NCBI GenBank assembly: GCA_021804525.1
Contig: JAJZHJ010000086.1
Location: forward strand, 1 to 6,314
Source: Bacteroidota bacterium
Lineage (GTDB): Bacteria; Bacteroidota; Bacteroidia; Bacteroidales; Paludibacteraceae
Length of the DNA stretch: 6,314 nt
Reading direction: 5' to 3'
In this document: positions 1 to 6,314 of the stretch, in pieces
How the letters are laid out: each line of letters begins with the position of its first letter
Position numbering within the stretch: position 1 is the first letter of the stretch
Program-made: the position numbers and the translations under genes
The notes under the pieces: model-generated
The model's database searches: none
What the model saw: the letters and a program-made list of their open reading frames with translations, nothing else
What the model was told of the DNA's origin: nothing

Positions 1-1596
1 GTACCCATTCTTTTTGGCTAGAGAATCTAAAACGCCATAGAAATTATCTACATATAATTCGGAGATTGTCTTGCGGATGTCATATAGAAACTTTTCGGAG
101 AATTTGGCATTTTTAATAGGAATTCCAGCCATTGCAGGAAGGTATAGTGTGGGATCGTAACCTCTGCGTTTAATGAATTCCTTTTTGAATATCGGTGACC
201 AGTTCTGGCTTCCACATTCCCAACTGTCAACATGAATACGTTTTAATACTTCGGAAGTTAATTGGTTACCGAGTTTTTTACGAATGGTTCCATACCAGTT
301 ATTGAATTCCAGTTTGGCTGCCACGGGATTAAACTTATCACATTCCAAACCCATTTCCGCTCCACCTGTCATATTTTCGGTACCTGTAGTTGTATATCCA
401 ACGCGAAAGATGGTCCATTGTCCTGCCGGAATATGCCAGGAAAGTTTTCCATCATGATATTTGTCGGTGATGTTTATGATTTTATTAAAAGGTACACAAA
501 CTGAACTATCCAGCTCTGAAGATGGCGTTGCTGGTGAAAAGCGCCAGACTTCTCCGTTTTTACCTTCGTATTCATCAATGACTGCTGCTGAGGACAACTC
601 TAATGTTTTGATCTTTAAATATGATTTCCATTTTGCCATTTCGTTATCTTCCGATCCGGGCTCCGATCCGGCTTTATTATAATAAAAACGAAAATAACGG
701 GCAGTAACTGTTGGAACAAGATGAGTATAATTGAACCCCGAATCATCCCATCCATTGCGGGCAGGAGTCAAACGGCATAAAGTATGAAAATGAATACCGT
801 CATTACTCGTTTTAATGAGTAAACGATGAGATTGATAATTATTAGTTGCTCCTCCTGTGATGACGGAGCGACAGGTAAACGGCTTGGTAAACTCATACTG
901 AATCCAGCAAGGATTATTGCTTTTGAAAACTTTTTTGTTATGTTTCTGTATCAGAAAAGAGGCATCCTCCCCCGTGCTGGTAGTGACTATGGGCGTTACC
1001 GATTGCGTCGTAATTCCCGTGCCTTCAGGCGATGGAAATGCCAATATAGCAATGTCTTTGTAGTAATTTCTGAGCGATAGCGGATGGGGAAGTGTATCAT
1101 TAAAATCGCTGTTGCCATCTACATGGACTTCGCTCCAGGTTACCTTTTGCATGGAAAGCTGAGGTGTAATCCATGGCCCTCCTGCTGTAGCATAACCATC
1201 TCCACAGTGCATGGTAAAAAACAATCCTAGGTGGTTCGCTTCTTCAAAAGCATAACGAAGCATTTTCCACCATTGCGGAGTAAATGTATTGGCTGGAGGA
1301 TTTACAAGAGGCGGATTCGATGCTGCCTCAATAGGCACTAAATAGGCTCCTGCAAGGCCTTCCTTCTTCATTGCTTCCAGATCTGTCTTGATTCCTGCTT
1401 TGGTGACAGCTCCTTTCATCCAATACCAATATACCCATGGTTTCGCCGATGTGGACGGATGTTGAAATTGTTGCTTCAGGTTGGATATGTTCATATTGTC
1501 GGATTGCGCAAATGTGGTGTTGAAACATGCTATGCTTAACAACAAAATGAAACCAACGGAGGCTCTGAAAAAATATTTATATATCTTCTTGTTCAT
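1..1596 (-). CDS. GH106 alpha-L-rhamnosidase, N-terminal half (3' end beyond the left edge)
   Basis: Predicted exported glycoside hydrolase that removes terminal alpha-L-rhamnose from pectic side chains. The frame from the ATG at 1596 is open for 532 codons to the window edge, with no stop or frameshift; GH106 proteins are usually about 1000 residues or more, so roughly half is present. Residues 1-31 form an export signal (KK, then a hydrophobic run) with a likely type I cleavage after TFA at residue 30; Cys24 after LSIA makes a weak lipobox possible. The segment at 53-90 (PWVYWYWMKGAVTKAGI, then the GAYLVPI strand) is the usual start of the GH106 barrel, and TMHCGDGYA follows at 128-136. Residues about 205-335 look like a discoidin-like beta-sandwich insert (WIQYEF, RLLIKTSNDG, ARYFRFYY). 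The barrel resumes with HVDSWECGSQNW at 455-466; Glu460 is a probable catalytic carboxylate by analogy with BT0986, and the second one would lie beyond the edge. It follows the GH95 gene by 52 bases without an obvious ribosome binding site. Family assignment is firm; the exact linkage is not known. Confidence 0.93.
   Translation of the reverse strand, partial: MNKKIYKYFFRASVGFILLLSIACFNTTFAQSDNMNISNLKQQFQHPSTSAKPWVYWYWMKGAVTKAGIKTDLEAMKKEGLAGAYLVPIEAASNPPLVNPPANTFTPQWWKMLRYAFEEANHLGLFFTMHCGDGYATAGGPWITPQLSMQKVTWSEVHVDGNSDFNDTLPHPLSLRNYYKDIAILAFPSPEGTGITTQSVTPIVTTSTGEDASFLIQKHNKKVFKSNNPCWIQYEFTKPFTCRSVITGGATNNYQSHRLLIKTSNDGIHFHTLCRLTPARNGWDDSGFNYTHLVPTVTARYFRFYYNKAGSEPGSEDNEMAKWKSYLKIKTLELSSAAVIDEYEGKNGEVWRFSPATPSSELDSSVCVPFNKIINITDKYHDGKLSWHIPAGQWTIFRVGYTTTGTENMTGGAEMGLECDKFNPVAAKLEFNNWYGTIRKKLGNQLTSEVLKRIHVDSWECGSQNWSPIFKKEFIKRRGYDPTLYLPAMAGIPIKNAKFSEKFLYDIRKTISELYVDNFYGVLDSLAKKNGY
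650..673. repeat. Short 12-base tandem duplication inside the GH106 gene
   Basis: Two adjacent 12-base units (650-661 and 662-673) match at their first 10 bases (TCCGATCCGG). On the coding strand they give a GSEPGSE loop, residues 310-316, just after the ARYFRFYY strand of the predicted beta-sandwich insert. The unit is a multiple of three, so the frame is kept. It is probably a small loop duplication with no regulatory meaning. Confidence 0.6.
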
Positions 1597-1648
1597 GGGT
1601 TATGAGCGATATGGACTATAGCTATATAATTTGATTCTTATGAGAATA

Positions 1649-4105
1649 TTACTGTTTTGCTCTAAACGCATAACTTTTACCAGCTTCAGTTTTTAAGTCA
1701 TACAGAAACGTTGGAACCAGACGCGCGGCATTTAATTTCGCTTTGTCAGAAATAATAGGCTTTTTTATATCCGGCACATGGAAAAATGGATTAGAATTTT
1801 TCCCCTGTGCAAGTTTTAGACCTTTTCCGATTAACTGATTTTTGACTCTTAAGCGGCAATTTCCTCCTATGGAAGAATGAATTGTCAGAGTTTCCACCTT
1901 GCCATTTTTCCATGTCATATCAATCGTGAATCCTCCGCGTGTTTTCAGACCGTCAATAGTTCCGTCTTTCCAAACCTGTGGTAATGCAGGTAATAAATAG
2001 ATGAATCCGTCATAGCTTTGCATTAACATCTCTGCAATACCGGCAGTACATCCAAAATTTCCATCAATCTGAAAAGGGGGATGCGCATCCAGCATGTTAG
2101 GATAGGTTCCACCTTTCTTTTTAATGGTTGAAGCTAAGCTCAACTGATCTTGTAGGAGTTTATACGCATGATTTCCGTCGAGGAACCGGGCCCATAAGCA
2201 AAGTCTCCAGGCCATTGCCCATCCTGTTGAGATATCTCCGCGGTGAATTAGTGAAGTAAGGGCAGCATCAAATAATTCGGGAGTCCGGTAGGGCGAGATT
2301 TGATTACTGGGGAATACTCCATACAAGTGGGATACATGGCGATGGGTATCATTGGGATTATCCCAATCCTGCTCCCATTCCTGTAACTGCCCAAAGTGGC
2401 CAATCCGCATTGGAGAAATTTTATTGCGCAACATTCTTAGTGTGTCTGCGAAAAGCGAATCGGTTTTGAGAATCTTTGAGGCTGCAATTACATTGGAATA
2501 TAAATCGAAGACCAGCTGGTTGTCCATTGTACATCCCCCGCAAATACTGTATTTTCCTCCATCGCCAGGGTGCACATGTTCAGGAGACACAGAGGGACAT
2601 ACGATTAAATATCCGGTAGTGGGGTCAGGAATCATAAAATCCACAAAGAACTTTGCAGCTCCTTTCATGACAGGATATATTGAATCCAGATAAGCTTTAT
2701 TTCCGGAATACAAATAATGTTCCCATAATTGCTGGCAAACCCATGCTCCGCCGGAAGGCCACATTCCCGATGCGGCATGATCGACAGGCCCGGTTATTCT
2801 CCAGATATCCGTGTTGTGATGTAGAACCCATCCTCTTGCCCCATACATGATTCTGGCTGTTTCGTGTCCAGAGACAGATACATCGCGCACCATCTGTATG
2901 AAAGGTTCCAACATTTCGCTTAGATTAGTCACATCAGCAGGCCAGTAATTCATTTCCACATTGATATTGGTGGTGTATTTACAATCCCATGGCGGCAATA
3001 TCTGATAATTCCAAAGACCTTGAAGCGTTGCTGGCTGATCGCCCGGTTGTGATGCACAAATCAATAAATAACGGCCAAATTGAAAATAGAGCGCTGCTAA
3101 TTGCGGATCAAAACTAGAACTGAATCTTTCTATTCTTTCATCTGTGGGATAATTTGCGGCGGGTGTTGTTCCCAAATCAAGTTTTACCCTGTTGAAAAAT
3201 CTTGCATAATAAGCGGAATGTTCCCGTTTCGCTTCGTCATAGTTGACGGTCATGGCTTTGTCCAAATAGTTTACACACTTAAGTTTCTCATTGGTGTTAA
3301 GTGTTTTATAGTTGGTGAAATTAGTAGCCATTGAAATATAAAAAATTACTTCATTGGCTTTGGAAATAGACATTACGGCATCCTTTACAATGTGTGTCCC
3401 TCCAAAAACCTTAGCTTTTATTTCCGTATAGAAATGAACCTTACCGCTCTGATTTTCATGCGTCTCTGTAATTCCAGAAAGAATCAACGAACTACTGTCA
3501 TTCGTGATATTAAATTTTTGGTGAGGAGTCGTAATAAAAGCATTACATGAGATACTGCCTGGTTTATCAGCCGTTAAACGAACAATAACTACCTGGTTGG
3601 TGAAAGAGGTGAAGACTTCACGGTGAAAAACCGTCCCATTCACTTTAAATGAAACCGAAGCTACAGCCTTACTGATATCCAGGTCACGGTAATAATCCGT
3701 GTAATTATTATGACCAGGGAATGAGATATAAAAGTCTCCCATTGACTGATAAGGCATACCGGAATTGGTATGTGACATGACTTTTTCGTCTGCCAATCTT
3801 TGAGCATCTCCATATTTCCCTTCAAAAATCAGTTTTCGTATTTCAGGTATTGCCGTTTTTGCATTTGGATTGGCATTGTTATTTGGCGATCCTCCCCATA
3901 CGGTTCCTTCATTTAATTGGATATGTTCAACCGAAGGTGTACCGAATACCATCGCTCCCAGTCTTCCATTTCCTAAAGGCAATGCTTCGTCCCAATTAGC
4001 AGCAGGTTTAGTGTACCACAATATTAAATCAGATTTTTTATTGGCAATAGCATAATTACTGAGTAATAGCGATGATACAAAGATAAATATAACGCGAATT
4101 TTCAT
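1649..4105 (-). CDS. GH95 alpha-L-fucosidase / alpha-L-galactosidase
   Basis: Complete 818-residue exported exo-glycosidase of family GH95, which hydrolyses terminal alpha-L-fucose or alpha-L-galactose with inversion. Residues 1-21 are a signal peptide (MKIR, then a hydrophobic core, cleavage after AIA), suggesting the periplasm. The N-terminal beta-sandwich begins with WYTKPAANWDEALPLGNGRLG at 30-50 and QLNEGTVWGG at 63-72. The (alpha/alpha)6 catalytic barrel follows from about residue 290. Residues matching the catalytic set of the Bifidobacterium bifidum AfcA enzyme are visible: Asn380 and Asn382 in TNINVEMNYWPA, Glu576 in LQEWEQDW as the probable general acid, and Asp681 in HPPFQIDGNFG. 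The DTHRHVSHLYGVFPS motif (586-600) is also typical. A small C-terminal beta domain ends the protein, and length is normal for the family. The ATG at 4105 is chosen because it directly precedes the signal peptide; the 52 bases to the esterase upstream are AT-rich and hold no terminator. Sequence alone does not decide fucose against L-galactose; a pectin context makes L-galactose (as for BT1010) plausible. Confidence 0.95.
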   Translation of the reverse strand: MKIRVIFIFVSSLLLSNYAIANKKSDLILWYTKPAANWDEALPLGNGRLGAMVFGTPSVEHIQLNEGTVWGGSPNNNANPNAKTAIPEIRKLIFEGKYGDAQRLADEKVMSHTNSGMPYQSMGDFYISFPGHNNYTDYYRDLDISKAVASVSFKVNGTVFHREVFTSFTNQVVIVRLTADKPGSISCNAFITTPHQKFNITNDSSSLILSGITETHENQSGKVHFYTEIKAKVFGGTHIVKDAVMSISKANEVIFYISMATNFTNYKTLNTNEKLKCVNYLDKAMTVNYDEAKREHSAYYARFFNRVKLDLGTTPAANYPTDERIERFSSSFDPQLAALYFQFGRYLLICASQPGDQPATLQGLWNYQILPPWDCKYTTNINVEMNYWPADVTNLSEMLEPFIQMVRDVSVSGHETARIMYGARGWVLHHNTDIWRITGPVDHAASGMWPSGGAWVCQQLWEHYLYSGNKAYLDSIYPVMKGAAKFFVDFMIPDPTTGYLIVCPSVSPEHVHPGDGGKYSICGGCTMDNQLVFDLYSNVIAASKILKTDSLFADTLRMLRNKISPMRIGHFGQLQEWEQDWDNPNDTHRHVSHLYGVFPSNQISPYRTPELFDAALTSLIHRGDISTGWAMAWRLCLWARFLDGNHAYKLLQDQLSLASTIKKKGGTYPNMLDAHPPFQIDGNFGCTAGIAEMLMQSYDGFIYLLPALPQVWKDGTIDGLKTRGGFTIDMTWKNGKVETLTIHSSIGGNCRLRVKNQLIGKGLKLAQGKNSNPFFHVPDIKKPIISDKAKLNAARLVPTFLYDLKTEAGKSYAFRAKQ

Positions 4106-4157
4106 AGAGAACTCTATATTTAGTAATTTCTGTTTTAATAAAAGACTAGTTATGCCG

Positions 4158-5558
4158 CTATTTATAGTATCCGATTTTTGTAAGCATTGCTGTCAGGGCT
4201 ACTTTTCCTTTAATTGCGTTTGCAGGCAGATTTTCCCCGTTAGGGCCGAAAGTATACATTTTTGGATCTTTTTCTATGGTCACTTTGCTTTCATCAAAAT
4301 TACCTGCTTTGTCCTTAATCCGATTTATATCCAATCCCCAATGTGCTGCTGTAAATTCATACATTGCTTTACGTTTTGACGGTCCGTAATCGTGTCCTTC
4401 GTTGGGAAGATGAACGTTTTTGACTTCATTCACTGCGTTATAGAAACCATAAGTTCGTTGTAGAAAAGGAAATTCCAGTGTTGGGACGGTACTGGTCCAG
4501 TCATGTCCATCGGAAACCACTAATTGTGGTTTGGGGGCAAACATGGCTGCTATCTCGGCATAATTGGTGCGGTTCCCGCAGAGTTGAATTGGCAATCCGC
4601 TTTCACATGGGCAACCGCCAGCAAAATGAGACGTAAGCATAACCACAGGAATGCTTAATGTAATCCGGTTATCGAGTGCGGATACCATGATCGACGTGCC
4701 TCCTCCGTTTGATCCTCCCGTAATTCCGACACGGGTTGTATCTATGTCTTTAAGGCTTAAAAGATAATTCAAAACACTAATTGCATTAAGTATTTGAATG
4801 CTTCCTGCAACGCTTGTCCGGTGTAACGCACTGTTGAATTGCAATCTGCTTTCTCCCCATGCAAACAAATCCCAATCAGCAGCGATGATTCCCATTCGGG
4901 CTTCCATTGCGCAACGTATCTGTTGGTCTGCACGATAACGTCCGTCGGTAAAATGACCATTGGGATTTAGCATGACAGGATATTTCCCTTTTATTTTTGA
5001 TGGCATATAGATTGAACCGCATACGTACAGACCCGGTAATGTTTCAAGTGCAAAATTTTCAACGGTATAATCATCATATTTTCTTTTTGGTGTGAGTATT
5101 ACTCTGACTTTGGGTTGATGCGACAGCAATGCCGGTAGTTTTAAGACTTGCCACATACATGATTTTAATTCATCCTTCCGCTTCTCCCAACTACTTTTGT
5201 TATTGTATAATGTTTCCAGATAATCTATAAACTCTTTCCCTTCTGCATCTGACATCCGTGTATAATCAAATGGTTTGATTTTGTACGTGCCGTGATCCAT
5301 GACATACGTATAGTCAAATGGGGCAAGCACAGCCTGTAGGCTCTTTGTTACACTCCATGGCTGAATGCGCCAGTCGGCATATTTTAATTGCTTTCCGGCT
5401 ATCAGTTTCGAGTCATACTTAATCTGTACATGAAACTCCGTCTCGATCTTTTTCAACACGTCGACTAGTGGACGTGTATAGTCGTTATCTGATGTTTGTG
5501 CAAAAACTTGTCCGGCTACAATAACGACAAATAATGTCAGAAGGATTTTTTTTATCAT
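4158..5558 (-). CDS. Secreted alpha/beta-hydrolase esterase with N-terminal STN-like domain (CE19 / acetylxylan esterase-like)
   Basis: Predicted periplasmic carbohydrate esterase of 466 residues. Residues 1-20 are a signal peptide (MIKKILL, hydrophobic core, QVFA then QT). Residues about 27-97 resemble an STN (secretin/TonB N-terminal short) domain: VDVLKKIETEFHVQIKYDS, then KSLQAVLAPFDYTYVMDHG, then TYKIKPF. After a helical linker (100-145), residues about 150-410 form an alpha/beta-hydrolase. The nucleophile is Ser283 in GITGGSNGGG, the acid is Asp350 or Asp353 in VVSDGHDWT, and the histidine is His389 in NEGHDYGPSKR. The HFAGGCPCESG segment (311-321) is what I expect in this group of acetylxylan esterase-like hydrolases. 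The flanking GH28 and GH106 recall the pectin methylesterase BT1017 (CE19), so demethylation of galacturonate is a reasonable but unproven role; deacetylation is the alternative. The ATG at 5558 is preferred over an in-frame TTG at 5573 because it starts a clean signal peptide. It lies 4 bases after the GH28 stop, suggesting translational coupling. Confidence 0.85.
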   Translation of the reverse strand: MIKKILLTLFVVIVAGQVFAQTSDNDYTRPLVDVLKKIETEFHVQIKYDSKLIAGKQLKYADWRIQPWSVTKSLQAVLAPFDYTYVMDHGTYKIKPFDYTRMSDAEGKEFIDYLETLYNNKSSWEKRKDELKSCMWQVLKLPALLSHQPKVRVILTPKRKYDDYTVENFALETLPGLYVCGSIYMPSKIKGKYPVMLNPNGHFTDGRYRADQQIRCAMEARMGIIAADWDLFAWGESRLQFNSALHRTSVAGSIQILNAISVLNYLLSLKDIDTTRVGITGGSNGGGTSIMVSALDNRITLSIPVVMLTSHFAGGCPCESGLPIQLCGNRTNYAEIAAMFAPKPQLVVSDGHDWTSTVPTLEFPFLQRTYGFYNAVNEVKNVHLPNEGHDYGPSKRKAMYEFTAAHWGLDINRIKDKAGNFDESKVTIEKDPKMYTFGPNGENLPANAIKGKVALTAMLTKIGYYK

Positions 5559-5562
5559 GATG

Positions 5563-6314
5563 TTACTTTTCAATGAGATGTATGTCTTTCTTTAGGTTGT
5601 CTTGCTTTTCAATGGGATGCGATAACCTCCCAAGATAATCATTGGATAATACAATATAATCGCTTTTTTCTCCGCTTAACGACAGAAAAGACTGATTTCC
5701 GGAAGGGGAACATCCTGTGATAAACATCCCCCGGGTATTATTAGCTTCAATCAATGGCTTTGCAGCGAGTGGACTAACCGTATTAATATTGTTTAAGTAA
5801 CTGTTTTCTATATCGTTCAACTTAAATGCAGCCCCTAATTGGACATTCACCTGCACATTGTTTAATCTAATATCTTTGGCTTTGCTGATATCAAATCCTG
5901 TCTTTGCATCCATGTTGATGTTGTCAAATGAAATGTTCGAAATTGGCATTTCTTCCAGCCCTTTCACTACACAAGCCTGGTTGATATTTCTGCCTGTAAT
6001 GCCTGAAATATGAATATCGCGGAATATCGGAGTGCGCTCAGATACAGGTTCCGGTGGAATATTCGCATAAAAGAGATTTATGACGATACCTCCTTTTTTG
6101 ATATTATCCATCACTATGTTATTGAAGCTGATATTTTCAACAACACCCCCGCGGCCACGAACAGATTTAATGCGGATGCCATTATCGGTGCCATTAAATA
6201 CACAGTTTGATACAGTAACATTATGTACTCCTCCGGACATTTCACTGCCAATCACCACGCCTCCGTGTCCTGCCAGCATGGTACAGTTGGTTACTGTAAT
6301 ATTTTCACTGGGAA
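5563..6314 (-). CDS. GH28 polygalacturonase-type glycoside hydrolase, C-terminal part (5' end beyond the right edge)
   Basis: C-terminal 249 residues of a GH28 right-handed beta-helix enzyme, a family that hydrolyses alpha-galacturonosyl linkages in pectin (endo- or exo-acting polygalacturonases and rhamnogalacturonan hydrolases). The frame is open to the window edge; the Met at 6279 is internal, because ITVTNCT directly before it is already helix repeat. The family signature is plain: GHGGVVIGSEMSGG (6270 to about 6229) with the conserved GHG histidine, then NGIRIKS, whose RIK residues normally contact the galacturonate carboxylate. Downstream, short repeating rungs of the type NISFNNIVM, RDIHISGI and ISNISFDNINM continue the helix. 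The catalytic aspartates of GH28 (the NTDG and DD motifs) would lie upstream, outside the window, so activity cannot be judged. The protein ends in a charged tail (DNLKKDIHLIEK) and stops at 5563, 4 bases before the esterase ATG. In context it probably acts on a pectin backbone or a side-chain galacturonic acid. Confidence 0.93.
   Translation of the reverse strand, partial: PSENITVTNCTMLAGHGGVVIGSEMSGGVHNVTVSNCVFNGTDNGIRIKSVRGRGGVVENISFNNIVMDNIKKGGIVINLFYANIPPEPVSERTPIFRDIHISGITGRNINQACVVKGLEEMPISNISFDNINMDAKTGFDISKAKDIRLNNVQVNVQLGAAFKLNDIENSYLNNINTVSPLAAKPLIEANNTRGMFITGCSPSGNQSFLSLSGEKSDYIVLSNDYLGRLSHPIEKQDNLKKDIHLIEK

Noticed and set aside
1328..1528. Minus-strand 66-codon open frame near the GH106 N-terminus, and a similar short one at 48-233
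   Set aside because: Both are in a different frame within the GH106 coding sequence, and their translations look like no known protein.
1..1596. Apparent lack of a long gene here, suggesting a pseudogene or non-coding DNA
   Set aside because: The minus-strand frame from 1596 is open through all 532 codons and gives a coherent GH106 protein; it only lacks a stop because the window ends.
1617..1648. A 10-base palindrome (TATAGCTATA, 1617-1626) and a small inverted repeat (ATTCT/AGAAT, 1634-1647) in the gap between GH95 and GH106
   Set aside because: Both are short and AT-only or nearly so, the stem is 5 base pairs, and no T-tract follows on the minus strand. This is expected by chance in AT-rich DNA, so I do not call a terminator or operator.
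2352..2693. Plus-strand 113-codon open frame opposite GH95
   Set aside because: It is antisense to a well-conserved part of GH95, has a cysteine- and serine-rich composition typical of shadow frames, and shows no domain. The other plus-strand frames (262-504, 461-682, 826-1080, 3101-3334, 3870-4055, 4152-4379, 6010-6210) fail for the same reason.
4106..4157. Possible promoter or terminator in the 52-base gap between the esterase and GH95
   Set aside because: It is AT-rich but holds no stable hairpin and no convincing Bacteroidales promoter (a TTTG with a TAnnTTTG at the right spacing).
4769..4960. Minus-strand 63-codon open frame inside the esterase
   Set aside because: It is out of frame within the conserved hydrolase core and is best explained as a shadow.

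Overview
The window is a stretch of a polysaccharide utilisation locus, most likely from a member of the Bacteroidales (Bacteroides, Parabacteroides, Dysgonomonas or a relative). The grounds are the gene content (secreted GH28, GH95 and GH106 enzymes plus an alpha/beta-hydrolase esterase), the moderately AT-rich coding sequence, export signals on all three visible N-termini, and starts without a recognisable Shine-Dalgarno sequence. I cannot fix the genus from the sequence.

All four genes lie on the minus strand, so transcription runs from the right edge to the left. In that order they are: the 3' part of a GH28 polygalacturonase-type gene (6314 to 5563, open at the right edge); a secreted esterase of the alpha/beta-hydrolase fold with an extra N-terminal STN-like domain (5558 to 4158); a complete GH95 alpha-L-fucosidase/alpha-L-galactosidase (4105 to 1649); and the N-terminal half of a GH106 alpha-L-rhamnosidase (1596 to 1, open at the left edge). 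The GH106 frame is open across the whole 1596 bases. The gaps are 4, 52 and 52 bases. I see no terminator or convincing promoter in them, so the block reads as one operon whose promoter lies to the right of the window.

Together the genes fit dismantling of a branched pectin: GH28 acts on galacturonic acid linkages, the esterase would remove methyl or acetyl groups, GH95 removes terminal alpha-L-fucose or alpha-L-galactose, and GH106 removes alpha-L-rhamnose. From memory, the same families occur in the rhamnogalacturonan-II locus of Bacteroides thetaiotaomicron (GH95 BT1010, pectin methylesterase BT1017, GH28 BT1018, GH106 BT1019). RG-II or a related pectin side chain is therefore the best guess for the substrate, but this is inference from family content.

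I found no evidence of a wholly new system, mobile element, CRISPR array, RNA gene or plus-strand gene. The most notable feature is the STN-like domain joined to the esterase.
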